A stretch of DNA of 64,000 nt from Chloroflexota bacterium. Lineage in GTDB: Bacteria; Chloroflexota; Anaerolineae; Aggregatilineales; J027. The position numbers and the translations under genes are program-made. The stretch lies in contig JABFGB010000002.1 in assembly GCA_013112715.1 (NCBI GenBank), positions 1-64,000 on the forward strand, given 5' to 3'. Position 1 is the stretch's first letter, and each line of letters opens with the position of its first letter. Under the pieces are notes generated by a model. The model saw only the letters and a program-made list of their open reading frames with translations, ran no database searches and was not told the origin of the DNA. This document shows positions 1-9,055 of this stretch, piece by piece.

Positions 1-128
1 CTAATCGTTTGCATCGCTCCTTGGATGAGTTGCAGGCTTCAGTTGATGCTTTTATGCACACCCAACAGAATGTTTGGCATCACCCTGATCGTCTCTTGTT
101 CGCTGATCACTTTCGACTAGTGGCTTAG
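1..128 (+). CDS. 3' end of an unidentified gene cut by the window edge
   Basis: A frame is open from base 3 to the TAG at 126-128 and gives 41 residues, including HRSLDELQASVDAFM and WHHPDRLLFADHF. I do not recognise the family with certainty. The basic and aromatic-rich tail, and the dispersed repeat that begins at the next base, would suit the C-terminus of a transposase or of another mobile-element protein, but this is inference. The start lies outside the window. Confidence 0.35.
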   Translation, partial: NRLHRSLDELQASVDAFMHTQQNVWHHPDRLLFADHFRLVA

Positions 129-157
129 ATTCAGCACGGCGGCTTTAGCCCCGTGTC
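129..157. repeat. Dispersed 29-bp repeat, copy 1
   Basis: The 29 bases beginning ATTCAGCACGGCGG match the segment at 1036-1064 at 25 of 29 positions, in the same orientation. The inner part carries GGCTTTAGCC, a small palindrome. Copy 1 starts right after the stop codon of the partial gene. Such short GC-rich elements are commonly dispersed (REP-like); the type is not established here. Confidence 0.6.
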
Positions 158-333
158 CCCATAACTCTGAGAATTCCTCTCCGTTACGGCCTTGTAACTC
201 CGCGTTCATAGTTTCCTTACACTTGGAGGGCATCATAGAAAACATCAGATCAAACACGCGCTGGGAGATAAATGGTGGAAAGTTCAAAACCAGCGCACGA
301 GCATCGACTCAAATTCTAAAGGAGAAGGAACTC

Positions 334-762
334 ATGCTCAAGGAACTCGCGCTACTCAGTATTGTCGCCCTCATGTTGGCCGTCGGGGTTGGTATGGCCT
401 CAGCCGATGGGGGTGGTATCAATGATGGTCGCATCAATACCTTTGATGTCGCCTCTGGGGTTGCCATCTACTACACCTATGGCGATGGTTATGTCACTGA
501 TGAGGATGGTAATCAGGTCTTGACCGAAATCATCACGGGTATCGAAGTGTGGTATGCCACCGAAGCAGGCAACGGGGTGAAGTTGTTTGAACTATCCGAC
601 AGTCAGATTGACAAAGCCGTGAATGCTTCTTCCAGCGCCACAGTGGGCATCGGTGGCGGACATGGCTACTATCTGGGGTATGATCGGGTCAACGAGGCAT
701 TCTATGTCTATGGCCCCAACTACCTGTTCCAATGGGAAGACCATTACGAAGTGGCGGGCTAA
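334..762 (+). CDS. Small secreted protein of unknown function
   Basis: 142 residues if started at the ATG at 334, which has the ribosome site AGGAGAAGG a few bases upstream; the frame stays open to 223 but lacks such a site there. The N-terminus MLKELALLSIVALMLAVGVG, followed by MASADGG, is a typical signal peptide with likely cleavage near Ala-Ser-Ala. The mature part is acidic and glycine-rich, with repeated Tyr and Gly (YYTYGDGYVTDEDGN, GGGHGYYLGYD) and no cysteine. I do not recognise a domain. It is probably exported or surface-exposed. It stands alone, with dispersed repeats on either side, so it may lie in a mobile or variable patch. Confidence 0.75.
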   Translation: MLKELALLSIVALMLAVGVGMASADGGGINDGRINTFDVASGVAIYYTYGDGYVTDEDGNQVLTEIITGIEVWYATEAGNGVKLFELSDSQIDKAVNASSSATVGIGGGHGYYLGYDRVNEAFYVYGPNYLFQWEDHYEVAG

Positions 763-937
763 ACAGAAAACCCCATCGGATTGCTGCGGGGCAATAGACG
801 GGGCTGTACACCACTCTGCTGAAAAGGTAGTGTAATCCAAGTATAACACGGATGTCAGGGAGGCATCCGTGTTTCCATTTCGTCCAGTATAAATAAGGAA
901 TCATGCAAATTTTCAAAAGGGCAGATATAACGTTTTC

Positions 938-964
938 GTAGGGGCGGGTCACCGTGCCCGCCCG
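938..964. repeat. Palindromic GTAGGG element, copy 1
   Basis: GTAGGGGCGGG pairs through a short loop with CCCGCCC, giving a strong hairpin. The context CGTTTTCGTAGGG is shared with the element at 31735-31788 (CGTTTTTCGTAGGG), so both seem to belong to one dispersed family. There is no T-run, so a terminator is unlikely. Confidence 0.5.
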
Positions 965-1035
965 TCTTCGGATAGTATTTTGAAACGGTGGCCTACAAAA
1001 ATTACACCATCTACGGCTAACCCTTGTAGACCTAA

Positions 1036-1064
1036 ATTCAGCGCGGCGGATTTATCCCCATGTC
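1036..1064. repeat. Dispersed 29-bp repeat, copy 2
   Basis: Direct repeat of 129-157 with four substitutions. The two copies flank the small secreted protein gene about 900 bp apart. Confidence 0.6.
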
Positions 1065-1093
1065 TTAAATTTATGCCTCTAGCTTGAATTCAA

Positions 1094-2227
1094 TTATTCA
1101 TACACCCACAAAATCGCCCCCGGTGAAAAAACAGGCGAGGCAAATCGTAAACCCGCCGGGCTGCTGCCATCCGCCGCAATCGAATAGATGCCCCCGCTCA
1201 ACGTTCCCGCGTCCATGTCGAACTGACTGCCGATGAAATAGATATTTTCCCCGTCTAACGACCAATAGGCGTCCGTCTCGGCAATTTCGGGTGTCTCGGT
1301 GAGTTGGCGCGGCGGGATATTGCCCAAAAGATCAACCACCCACAGATCGGTAGCGAGATTGCCATTCAAATCCTCCGTCTGCACCGCGATGACCGTTGCC
1401 TGCACCGTGGGCGAATAGGCCCCAAGCAAATCAATGACATCCTCACCCGAAAAGGTGGCAATGGGTTCGGCTTCGCAGGCTGGACCAAGCCCGATTACAC
1501 AGTCGGTTGAAAGCACGGTTAAGGCGGCGTTGTCTTCGGTGTGATACGCCACCAACACGCCTGACCCATCCGGTATCCATTCATATTCGTCGGCCAGTCC
1601 GAGATACCGACTCCAAAATGCACGCGGTTCAGCATCCGCCTCAACGGGAATACTATATAAAGCCGGGAAGGGGAGTTCATCGCTGGTGACATTGTAAATC
1701 AAGGCGCTGCCCCCCGGCGACCATTCCACGTCATAAATATTGGGATGGGTGATGATTTCGTGGAGAATCGTGCCCTGCATATCCGTCACGATCAGCGTTT
1801 GCCCGCCACCTATCTCTGGATTATTGCGCACCCACGCGATTTTATCCCCAGCGGGTGAAACCACCGGACAATTGAGGCCGTCAATGCCATTTAAGGTTTC
1901 GCGCACGCCCGTCTGGGTGTTGACACGATAGACATTCTCCGGGGCGGGAGGCTGGGCTTCGACCATTTCATAAATCAAGCCCGTGCCATCTTGGAAAACC
2001 GACGGGGGGCACACCGGACGGCTGGCGAAGGTGACCAGTGTATTTTCTGACCCATCCGCCAGATTAACCCGTGTGACCGGATAGCCCTCCCCGTTTAGGT
2101 CAACACCTGCTACCAAAAGAATCGGCCCTTCCTCATTTTGACGGGCATGGGTGATAGGAATCAAAATCCCCAATATCGAAACTAGCAGCACCCACACGAA
2201 AATCCGAACTAATTTACTCACATCCAC
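1094..2227 (-). CDS. Secreted WD40/TolB-like beta-propeller protein
   Basis: 377 residues. An N-terminal hydrophobic segment (about residues 7-26, FVWVLLVSILGILIPI) followed by THA-R is a signal peptide. The rest has repeating blades of the PD40/TolB type, seen as SPAGDKIAWVRN, WSPGGSALIYNV and WSLDGENIYFIGS, each joining a '(S)PDG/PGG' turn to an 'i.f' strand. Such propellers usually act as extracytoplasmic scaffolds or binding modules; no catalytic site is visible. It starts 5 nt after the beta-helix gene upstream and is the last gene of a three-gene minus-strand group with the amidase. Function beyond binding is not known. Confidence 0.8.
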   Translation of the reverse strand: MDVSKLVRIFVWVLLVSILGILIPITHARQNEEGPILLVAGVDLNGEGYPVTRVNLADGSENTLVTFASRPVCPPSVFQDGTGLIYEMVEAQPPAPENVYRVNTQTGVRETLNGIDGLNCPVVSPAGDKIAWVRNNPEIGGGQTLIVTDMQGTILHEIITHPNIYDVEWSPGGSALIYNVTSDELPFPALYSIPVEADAEPRAFWSRYLGLADEYEWIPDGSGVLVAYHTEDNAALTVLSTDCVIGLGPACEAEPIATFSGEDVIDLLGAYSPTVQATVIAVQTEDLNGNLATDLWVVDLLGNIPPRQLTETPEIAETDAYWSLDGENIYFIGSQFDMDAGTLSGGIYSIAADGSSPAGLRFASPVFSPGAILWVYE

Positions 2228-2232
2228 TTCCT

Positions 2233-3864
2233 TTATTGCTGCTGCCCGAAAGCACCAATTTCAGTGCCTCCACGGGGCTGTCCGGCCAAGTCCAGCACCG
2301 AGCGATAGTCGGGATTACCCCTCGTCAACAAAACCGAGCCAGCGATAGGGTGATAATCAGGCCGATTGGGATTCAGCACAGGCCATGCTCCATCTTCAAC
2401 AATCCATGCCTCAAAATTGGGATTGCTAAATTGCGCCAGACCCTCAGCCACCGTGAACCCGGTAATCGAATTGCTTTCGGGGGATGCTTCCGGAGATTCT
2501 TCATCATAGCGGGCCGAATAATAATTATTGCCGGATTGCAGACCCTCCCCCGCATGATTGGCGAGTTCGTAAGCGTCATCGCGCTCACGGATAATCACAT
2601 TATTAAACACGACCATGTTACGGGCATTGTTACTGAAAATCAGCGCCCCCCGTCCACCCGACTCATCCGCCATCGTGTTGTTCAGAATCCGGACATCTTG
2701 ACAGCCAAATGGGGATGGATCCAAACCCTTGTCTTCACCATAGGCATCGTCCCAACACGTAATCGCGGCGGCGTCATTGCCATAGATCAGATTGTTGCGA
2801 ATCACCGAATTGCGCACGGAGGCCAGATTGATGCCTGCGCCACCAGCCTCACCATTTCCGGTAATGATGTTCTGTTCAATAATGACGTTTTCGCTGATGC
2901 CATCCTCAAAAAACTCACCTAAATCTGGCAAACCCTGACTGTCGTAGCAAGCCTTGATATCCTCCCATGTGGCTGACCCACCAGAATCAATAGCTTCTTC
3001 GGACACGTCACACGTATCGCCCGTGGTTTCTTGCAGCCAATAGAACACATTCAACCCGGCACTGAGGGGGTCAGCATTGACCTGTACTCCTGCTGCTGTA
3101 TTGCCCTGAAGCACATTGCGTCGAATCACGACGTTATCCCCAGAGCCAGAAATATAGATGCCATGTTCTTCCTCAGAGTTGGTGAAGAACGAATCTTGAA
3201 TCAAGATGTAATTGGTTGCGGTGGTGTGAAGTCCCCATGATCCATTATCGTGGCTGTAGACATCCAACACCACAAAATGATGCGAAAAATGGCCTGTCGC
3301 CTCAAAATAGCCTGTGAAGAAAATGCCCGCCCGTTCTGCCCCCTCAAACGCCAAATTTTGGATGATATAGTGATGGGCATCCACAAAATAAAAATGATGC
3401 CGCAGATAGCCCTTGTCAGGGTCAGCAGGGGCATCAATCACCACCGAGCCGGGGTCGCCCCAACCGAGAAAATGGATATACGCCCCTTCATCCCCGCCGA
3501 TGCTGTCCACTTCCACCCCCGCATGATGACCGGGCATGATAATAATCAGATCACCTGCCTGTGCTGCATCCGACGCCGCTTGGATGGTGTCGAATGTTTG
3601 GCTAACGGGGTAATTTTGGTCGGCATTATTGCAGTCGGCGGTCAAGCACGGCACACGGGCGGTAATCTCGGTAGGGCAGGCCGTATCCCCCGCCACACAC
3701 AAGACTGCATGGTAACTGGTCTGCAAATGAAAATTCGCATGGATAAACGCGGCAGTGTCAGGTTCATCTGGGGGAATCGAGTCTTGCGCTTGGGGTTGGG
3801 CATGGACGGGCACACCCACCCATAAAAACACTCCGACGATCAGCATAATAAGGGTTCTTCGCAT
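2233..3864 (-). CDS. Secreted right-handed beta-helix protein
   Basis: 543 residues with a clear signal peptide (MRRTLIMLIVGVFLWVGVPVHAQ). From about residue 95 the protein shows the short repeated rungs of a parallel beta-helix: VVIRRNVLQGNTAAGV, VIIEQNIITGN, SVIRNNLIYGND and VRILNNTMAD. This is the NosD / pectate-lyase-like fold, often found in polysaccharide-active or surface-binding proteins. Cysteine pairs near the N-terminus (CVAGDTACP, CLTADC) may form disulfides. It lies 24 nt downstream of the penicillin-amidase-like gene and 5 nt upstream of the propeller gene. A lyase function is possible but I cannot place a catalytic residue. Confidence 0.8.
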   Translation of the reverse strand: MRRTLIMLIVGVFLWVGVPVHAQPQAQDSIPPDEPDTAAFIHANFHLQTSYHAVLCVAGDTACPTEITARVPCLTADCNNADQNYPVSQTFDTIQAASDAAQAGDLIIIMPGHHAGVEVDSIGGDEGAYIHFLGWGDPGSVVIDAPADPDKGYLRHHFYFVDAHHYIIQNLAFEGAERAGIFFTGYFEATGHFSHHFVVLDVYSHDNGSWGLHTTATNYILIQDSFFTNSEEEHGIYISGSGDNVVIRRNVLQGNTAAGVQVNADPLSAGLNVFYWLQETTGDTCDVSEEAIDSGGSATWEDIKACYDSQGLPDLGEFFEDGISENVIIEQNIITGNGEAGGAGINLASVRNSVIRNNLIYGNDAAAITCWDDAYGEDKGLDPSPFGCQDVRILNNTMADESGGRGALIFSNNARNMVVFNNVIIRERDDAYELANHAGEGLQSGNNYYSARYDEESPEASPESNSITGFTVAEGLAQFSNPNFEAWIVEDGAWPVLNPNRPDYHPIAGSVLLTRGNPDYRSVLDLAGQPRGGTEIGAFGQQQ

Positions 3865-3888
3865 GGGGCTATCCTGCTTTTCGATTGT

Positions 3889-6567
3889 CTATTCGTTTTC
3901 CGTTTCGTTGGAAGGCTGCAATTCAAGACGGTCTGCCGCGCTTTGCCGGATGATTTCCGCGTCCCAGCGCATATCGTGATATTCAATGGCCTGCCACGCC
4001 GGAATCATATCATCATAATGACCACTGGCCGGGTGTCCACTTTGTCCCGTGCTGTGCATGGCGCGACTGCTACCAAAATCATTCAAATCCATGATAATTC
4101 GCATGGATGGCAGGCTGGTAATTACCATGTCCAGTTCGGTTTCGGTCTCGACCAATGTAAAAGCCGTCAGGTTAACCGAGGCCGCGCCGCCGTTGACGGG
4201 TTGTGGTCCACGATTAATTGGGAATGGGCCGTTATCCAAAATGGTGCTAATGCCCAAAAATTCTTCCTGCCCAATTACCCGACTAACGAAGGTGACGGCG
4301 TGCAAATCCCCCCAGCGCCATTGGAGGCGATCTGGGCCGAGCCGTTCAATCAGCGTGTCATAGGCGCTTTGGAAGGCGGCGGCAAAAATATCGTCGCGGG
4401 TTTCGACGGTATACTCCGTGCGGATATCATCCCACCAGCGATGGTGCTTGTCTTTGGCAATCTGCGACAGCGACCACATCAACTGTTCATCCAATAACGG
4501 GTCTTCCCCCAATTCATCGGCATAGGTCAACTGCGCGACACGTGTCCAGAACAGGGCAAACAAGATGGCTTGTGGGCTGTCCATCTGATTTTGCAAATCC
4601 CATTCCTTTAGCCAACTCAGCGCGTCGGTCAGTTCCGGCGAGTCAAACGTGACATTCAGCAGATAAGGCATCAATTCTTGTGCAAAGATATTCTGGTTAT
4701 CGCCTTGTATCCGCGCAAATGTCTCAGGCGTGTGCCGTTCGATGGATTCAAGAATTGTTTCAATCCGAGCGGCGCGATACCCCACATTCCACTGTTGTCC
4801 GAACACCGTGTTCATCTGCTCAATGCGTCCAAACAAAGCCGGGTCATCCGCGTTCAGTTTTTGGGCCAACTCGCCGTAATAACTGAGCGGGACGGGTGCA
4901 TTATTGGCGCTGATAATCATGCCATCTGGTGGGTTATACACATTGGGCAGGGCCTCAAACGGAACAGTCCCCCGCCATTCATAGCGATCTTCCCACCCGG
5001 CAATGGGCACTTGTCCGGTATGCCCGACGCGGCGCACGGGCAACCGCCCCGCCACCTGAGCGCCAATGTTGCCCAGTGTATCCGCATACAGGAAATCCAT
5101 CGGGGTCGTCTGCCATCCTGTCAGTGCCGTGCGGAATTCTTCCCAATTTTGAGCACGGTTGATTTGTAAGACGACTCCAACCGGATCACTCGCTGTCTGT
5201 AGCCCCATCCAATGCAGCGCAATGGCTTGATGTGGACTCTTAAAAATCTTCGCATCCAGCAGGGCAGTATCCAAATCCGTGATGACTGGGCCAAAGCGGG
5301 TTTGATAAATGGGGTATTCGACGGGTTCAGCATCCCGTATCTCAATCTGGACGGTCTGCTGCTCCAGCGGTGTCCATTCGCCCTCAAATTCATATTGGCT
5401 GGGGTCTTCAGGGTTCAAGCGCAGCAAATAGAGGTCTTGCGTATCCGCCCCCAAACTCGACATGCCCCACGCGATTTGATCGTTATGTCCGATCAACACC
5501 CCCGGTACACCTGCGCTGGTAAAACCAAGCATGTTATAGGGGCATTCGGGGCCAAAAGCGATGCAGTGCAACCCCATTTCAAACCACGCCGAAGGGATTT
5601 CCGGTGCTTGCTGCCAATCATTGGCGATGAGGGGATAGCCACTTTCGGTGTGTGCCCCCTGAATGACCCAAGCACTCGACGCGGGACTGGTCGTAAAGCC
5701 AAGTATCGTCATCAACTCAGGCGATAGCCCTCCCACCAGCGGCATATCGAGTGCTCCCATCGGCCCTTCAAACGTCGTCTCATCGGGCAGAATAGGCGGC
5801 TTGGTCGGCGAGGGTGAATTAGCCGGAGTCAGTCCCAATTCGGCATTATTAAACACCGTCGGATGTAAATTGTAGGGATACCCGCCGTCATAACTTTCGA
5901 GGAGATTGGGTTCGAGCTTGCGGGAAAGTTCGGCCTGTTCAATTTCCGACCATAGGCTGCTGTCTTGTTCCCACGCCATCATTTTGAACCAAAGCAGCGA
6001 ATCAACGGGCTGCCACGCTTCCAATTCAAAATCGCCGCCCAAAATCCCCAGCACGGCATCCAACCCTAATAGGCTGTATTCAGTCGCAAGGTCTTTGGGA
6101 CTTTGGTCATGGATATAGGCATTGACCCCAGCACTGTAGGCGTCAAGAATGCCCAGCGTTTCGGGGGAGGTAGCTTCCAAATCCCGTTGAGCCGCGTCGT
6201 ACCATCCCAGTGTGCGAATCGCCCAATCTGCATTCTGGATCGTTTCATTGACCCCGACCAGTTCACTGAGTCGGCCCATCCCCAAATAGCGGCTGATTTC
6301 CATCTGCCACCAGCGGTCTTGGGCATGAACATACCCCTGCGCAAAAAACAGGTCGTGGGTGTTATCGGCATAAATATGGGGCACAGCCCAATTATCGCGG
6401 TAGATAACGACTTCACTTTGTAATCCGGCAACCCGAAGTGAGCCGTCGGTTTTGGGGATGGGGCTAAAGTAAAAGGAATAAGTGGCATACCCCGCCAACG
6501 CGCCTGATACTAGAACAATCACTGCCAGAATCGCCAGAATAACTCTGACTTTCCGTGAAAATCGCAT
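3889..6567 (-). CDS. Penicillin-amidase-like (Ntn-hydrolase) acylase
   Basis: 892 residues from the ATG at 6567; the frame reaches 6648 but the upstream residues are not membrane-like and overlap the terminator region. One N-terminal transmembrane helix (VILAILAVIVLVSGALAGY) tethers or exports it. The alpha-chain hallmarks RDNWAVPHIYADN and AQGYVHAQDRWWQME are present. The beta-chain start is the S-S-A-W motif, with Ser297 as the expected autocatalytic nucleophile, followed by SGYPLIANDWQ. The family hydrolyses amide bonds of acyl side chains, such as beta-lactams, acyl-homoserine lactones or other N-acyl compounds; the natural substrate is unknown. It leads a minus-strand unit with a beta-helix and a propeller protein. 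Confidence 0.92.
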   Translation of the reverse strand: MRFSRKVRVILAILAVIVLVSGALAGYATYSFYFSPIPKTDGSLRVAGLQSEVVIYRDNWAVPHIYADNTHDLFFAQGYVHAQDRWWQMEISRYLGMGRLSELVGVNETIQNADWAIRTLGWYDAAQRDLEATSPETLGILDAYSAGVNAYIHDQSPKDLATEYSLLGLDAVLGILGGDFELEAWQPVDSLLWFKMMAWEQDSSLWSEIEQAELSRKLEPNLLESYDGGYPYNLHPTVFNNAELGLTPANSPSPTKPPILPDETTFEGPMGALDMPLVGGLSPELMTILGFTTSPASSAWVIQGAHTESGYPLIANDWQQAPEIPSAWFEMGLHCIAFGPECPYNMLGFTSAGVPGVLIGHNDQIAWGMSSLGADTQDLYLLRLNPEDPSQYEFEGEWTPLEQQTVQIEIRDAEPVEYPIYQTRFGPVITDLDTALLDAKIFKSPHQAIALHWMGLQTASDPVGVVLQINRAQNWEEFRTALTGWQTTPMDFLYADTLGNIGAQVAGRLPVRRVGHTGQVPIAGWEDRYEWRGTVPFEALPNVYNPPDGMIISANNAPVPLSYYGELAQKLNADDPALFGRIEQMNTVFGQQWNVGYRAARIETILESIERHTPETFARIQGDNQNIFAQELMPYLLNVTFDSPELTDALSWLKEWDLQNQMDSPQAILFALFWTRVAQLTYADELGEDPLLDEQLMWSLSQIAKDKHHRWWDDIRTEYTVETRDDIFAAAFQSAYDTLIERLGPDRLQWRWGDLHAVTFVSRVIGQEEFLGISTILDNGPFPINRGPQPVNGGAASVNLTAFTLVETETELDMVITSLPSMRIIMDLNDFGSSRAMHSTGQSGHPASGHYDDMIPAWQAIEYHDMRWDAEIIRQSAADRLELQPSNETENE

Positions 6568-6626
6568 AAGGGACTTGCCCACTATTCTTTCAATTTTCAA
6601 TGAATTCCAAGCGACTTGAACTATAC

Positions 6627-6663
6627 AAAAAACAGACCGGGAAAACAACCTGTGTCCGGTCTG
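6627..6663 (-). terminator. Rho-independent terminator of the M50 protease operon
   Basis: On the minus strand, CAGACCGG (from 6663) pairs perfectly with CCGGTCTG (6640-6633) across a 15-nt loop, followed by T6 at 6632-6627. It lies 38 nt after the M50 stop and 60 nt before the amidase start, so the amidase should have its own promoter between. Confidence 0.8.
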
Positions 6664-6700
6664 CGTTTTGAAATTTTAAACTTCTCGCTCGTTATGAGAA

Positions 6701-7819
6701 TTAGATGCCGCGTGCCTGTTGTTCGGCAAAAGCGATCAATTCTCGCTGCGACAGTAACCCAATCGGCTGTTGGTTAGCTGTGATGAGCAAATAGGGTTCG
6801 CGCTGCAAATCTTCATTCCGCAGCGTGTCATATAAATCTTGATAGGCATCCACTGACCGCACGGTGTTAATCGGCGTCATCACGTTTTCAACCCGCACCC
6901 CGCCCCAGCCAATCCGGGGAATACGCCGTAGGACATCCAACGACAGATAACCTATCGTATGCCCGTCCCGGATCACCGGGGAGGAAGTGGCCGAGCCACC
7001 AATTGCCATCCGGTCAATCGCATACGCCAGCGGCCAATCAGGATTGAGCGGTTGCCCTTGTCGCACCAAACGCCCCAATGGAATTCCCCGCAGGCTCTCA
7101 CGCACCTGAGCGGTCTGCAAATGGCTCTTGGCTGCCCCTAACAAAAACCAACCTAACAGGATGCCCCACAAGCCGCTGCCCATCAACACTCGCCCCGTAA
7201 ACATCGAAAGCAGGCCGCTGAGAATGGCAAGATAAGCGATTCCCTGACTCAGATAGCTTGCCAAGCGGGTGGCGCGTAGATAATTTCTGCTGAAGAGCCA
7301 GAAAATGGCCCGAAATACTCGCCCTCCATCCAATGGAAAAGCCGGAATCATGTTGAAAACTGCCAACACGATATTGATCTCACCCAGCCAGAAAAACACC
7401 TCACCATAAATATCGTGATGTCCCAATGGCAGGAAGAGCGCGATAAAAATACCACCTAAAAATAGGCTACTCAATGGCCCAACCAGCGCAATCCAAAATT
7501 CCTGTGCTGGGGTGCGCGGCTCGTCCTCAATTTCTGCGACCCCACCCATAAAAAACAGCACAATCCGACGGACACGGACTTTAAAAAATCGAGCCATCAG
7601 CGCGTGGGCGAATTCATGCCAAAGGATGGAAAGGAAAAAGACCACCGCCGTCGCCATCCCGATTGCCCAATAGAATACTTCACTGTAGCCGGGGGCTTCA
7701 TTGGGCAAGACCAGACTAGAAATTTGGAATGTGACCAACGCGGCAATCAGCAACAGGCTATAGTTCAAGCCAACTTCAATCCCCAGAAATTTCCCTAACC
7801 GTATCGAAGAAGATGTCAT
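6701..7819 (-). CDS. Site-2 protease (M50) with C-terminal CBS domains
   Basis: 372 residues. Several membrane helices surround the zinc site: HEFAH at 68-72 (two His ligands and catalytic Glu) and [12 protein letters not shown] at 156-167, where Asp164 is the third ligand. The part after about residue 235 is soluble and shows a CBS pair ([34 protein letters not shown]). This is the SpoIVFB-like S2P group, which cleaves transmembrane segments of regulators, with CBS domains sensing nucleotides. It follows the GTPase-like and one-helix membrane genes closely (30 nt), so the short membrane protein could be a partner or substrate; that is inference. A terminator follows at once. Confidence 0.92.
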   Translation of the reverse strand: MTSSSIRLGKFLGIEVGLNYSLLLIAALVTFQISSLVLPNEAPGYSEVFYWAIGMATAVVFFLSILWHEFAHALMARFFKVRVRRIVLFFMGGVAEIEDEPRTPAQEFWIALVGPLSSLFLGGIFIALFLPLGHHDIYGEVFFWLGEINIVLAVFNMIPAFPLDGGRVFRAIFWLFSRNYLRATRLASYLSQGIAYLAILSGLLSMFTGRVLMGSGLWGILLGWFLLGAAKSHLQTAQVRESLRGIPLGRLVRQGQPLNPDWPLAYAIDRMAIGGSATSSPVIRDGHTIGYLSLDVLRRIPRIGWGGVRVENVMTPINTVRSVDAYQDLYDTLRNEDLQREPYLLITANQQPIGLLSQRELIAFAEQQARGI

Positions 7820-7849
7820 CCCAATACCACCTTTGTTAGAACCCTTACC

Positions 7850-8095
7850 CTATTCGTGATCGTGTTTCCCTAAATTATCTGGTGTCTTATGTGTCTCATG
7901 TGGGGGAGTGGGCTTGCCAAAAAAAGTTTGCCAAACTTGTCTAAGTACACTGGTTTCTTTGTCATCCGAAAGGCGGGCCATAATCAGCAAACTGACGCCA
8001 ATACACAGCCCAAATACCGCGAGGGCCAGAAAAAGAAAAAAGCCGATGGGGAAGCTATCCAATGATTGTTTTATCCCTCTATAACGACTGCACAC
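7850..8095 (-). CDS. Small single-helix membrane protein
   Basis: 81 residues from a GTG at 8095 that lies inside the end of the upstream gene (17-nt overlap), suggesting translational coupling. Residues 17-39 (IGFFLFLALAVFGLCIGVSLL) form one transmembrane helix, followed by a charged tail ending in GKHDHE. No known domain is visible. Its position between a GTPase-like gene and an intramembrane protease makes it a candidate membrane anchor or protease substrate. The ribosome site before the GTG is weak, so the exact start is uncertain. Confidence 0.6.
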   Translation of the reverse strand: MCSRYRGIKQSLDSFPIGFFLFLALAVFGLCIGVSLLIMARLSDDKETSVLRQVWQTFFGKPTPPHETHKTPDNLGKHDHE

Positions 8096-8666
8096 GCAAA
8101 ATGGCCTGTTCAGTCAATGACTCGGCTGGAAGCATCTGCAACAATTCTACCACTACCTTTTTTACGCTTTCCCTGTCCAATGCGTTGCAGACATTTATTT
8201 TGTCTATCCCCCAACGTTTCTGCATAGCCTCGATAGACTCATATTGGAAAGCAATATCTTCGTTGTCTCTTACATTAGCGACCACTAAGAATCGGATTTG
8301 GGTGTTTGCCACTACATCAATTTGAGATTTAGCCTCTCGAAAGGATGGAGGGAAAGAGGGGTCAAACAGAACAATTACGCAGGGTATAGATGGTGGGATA
8401 TTCCGTGTTTGCTCTGTTAACCATTCACTTGAGAATCGCTTTGCACTAGGATTATCAAAAAAGTAGAAAGATTTGCCATCGGTTATGCTGAAAGTTGGGT
8501 CGAAGGGCAACATAAGGGATTTGCCATCGGGCATTGTATCAAGATAATAGTTTTCTATTCGTCCACATAATGTATTTATAAACCGTGTCCTACCGGATGC
8601 AAAAGGGCCTATTACAAACAAGGCAATGGCACTAGCTGGAAGATTTGATTCATTTTCAGAGAGCAT
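8079..8666 (-). CDS. P-loop GTPase-like protein with altered motifs
   Basis: 195 residues. The order of elements is that of a small GTPase of the COG2229/SRPRB-like group: hydrophobic strand ALFVIG then G20-PFASG-R-T27 in the Walker A position, FFDNP at 71-75 in the switch II position, strand CVIVLFDPS, strand IRFLVVANVRD (131-135) in the NKxD position, and a C-terminal helix. The Walker A lysine is Arg26 and the NKxD lysine is Val133, so nucleotide binding may be altered. It is the first gene of an operon with a one-helix membrane protein and an M50 protease. The gene is AT-richer than its neighbours. Orthology to a named GTPase is not established. Confidence 0.7.
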   Translation of the reverse strand: MLSENESNLPASAIALFVIGPFASGRTRFINTLCGRIENYYLDTMPDGKSLMLPFDPTFSITDGKSFYFFDNPSAKRFSSEWLTEQTRNIPPSIPCVIVLFDPSFPPSFREAKSQIDVVANTQIRFLVVANVRDNEDIAFQYESIEAMQKRWGIDKINVCNALDRESVKKVVVELLQMLPAESLTEQAILRVQSL

Positions 8667-8682
8667 CGTTCATCCATTTCAA

Positions 8683-8735
8683 GATTCTTCTAAAGTATCG
8701 TAGCATAATATCGTTCGATGGACGTTAGAAGAATC
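8683..8735 (-). promoter_or_regulatory. Leader hairpin upstream of the GTPase-like gene
   Basis: GATTCTTCTAA at 8683-8693 and TTAGAAGAATC at 8725-8735 are perfect 11-bp complements around a 31-nt loop that contains a further palindrome ATCGTTCGAT. The structure ends 17 nt before the start codon at 8666 and would lie in the mRNA leader. It has no T-run, so translational or stability control is more likely than termination; the role is inferred. Confidence 0.45.
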
Positions 8736-8811
8736 CTAGAAATTGGGGTGAGCGACCCCTAGCACATTTTCTTGAGGTTTACGGCCAAATATAACCTACG
8801 TCCATATCAAG

Positions 8812-8842
8812 TGACACCACTTGACAAGTGCATCCCGTTTCA
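8812..8842 (-). repeat. 31-bp element, copy A
   Basis: Read toward the downstream minus-strand gene, this matches 31018-31048 at 30 of 31 bases. Its core CACTTGTCAAGTG is a perfect palindrome around one central base. The match ends sharply on both sides. It lies about 145 bp before the GTPase-like start. It may be a shared operator or promoter element, or a remnant end of a mobile element. Confidence 0.65.
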
Positions 8843-9055
8843 CAGCGCCTACTCCCACCTCTGTTTATTAGCCGGTATGAAACTCTCTACCTCTTTTTAA
8901 CCCTCTTTCATGCCTAAACCTCACTGAAAGCGTAACTGTTGTTACGAATTTCACCTCTGGCTTATATAACTCACAATCATAGGATGTGCATTCTAATTCT
9001 CAACAAAAAATATCTGGAACCCCTGCCTTTAAGCCAAAATGTCCCCGGTAGATGC

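Larger units (their letters stand above)
763..1093. other. Non-coding stretch with dispersed repeats
   Basis: Overlapping short frames here are not supported by ribosome sites or protein-like composition. The stretch holds a palindromic repeat at 938-964 and the second copy of the 29-bp repeat at 1036-1064. I see nothing else. Confidence 0.6.
8667..9055. other. AT-rich intergenic region with leader hairpin and 31-bp element
   Basis: No convincing gene. The region separates the end of glgA from the start of the GTPase-like gene and holds a long inverted repeat (8683-8735) and the 31-bp element (8812-8842), both described separately. No clear terminator for glgA was found. Confidence 0.6.

Noticed and set aside
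2236-2922. Plus-strand open frame of 228 codons
   Set aside because: It lies antisense to the beta-helix gene, with no ribosome site and no protein-like pattern; it is a shadow frame.
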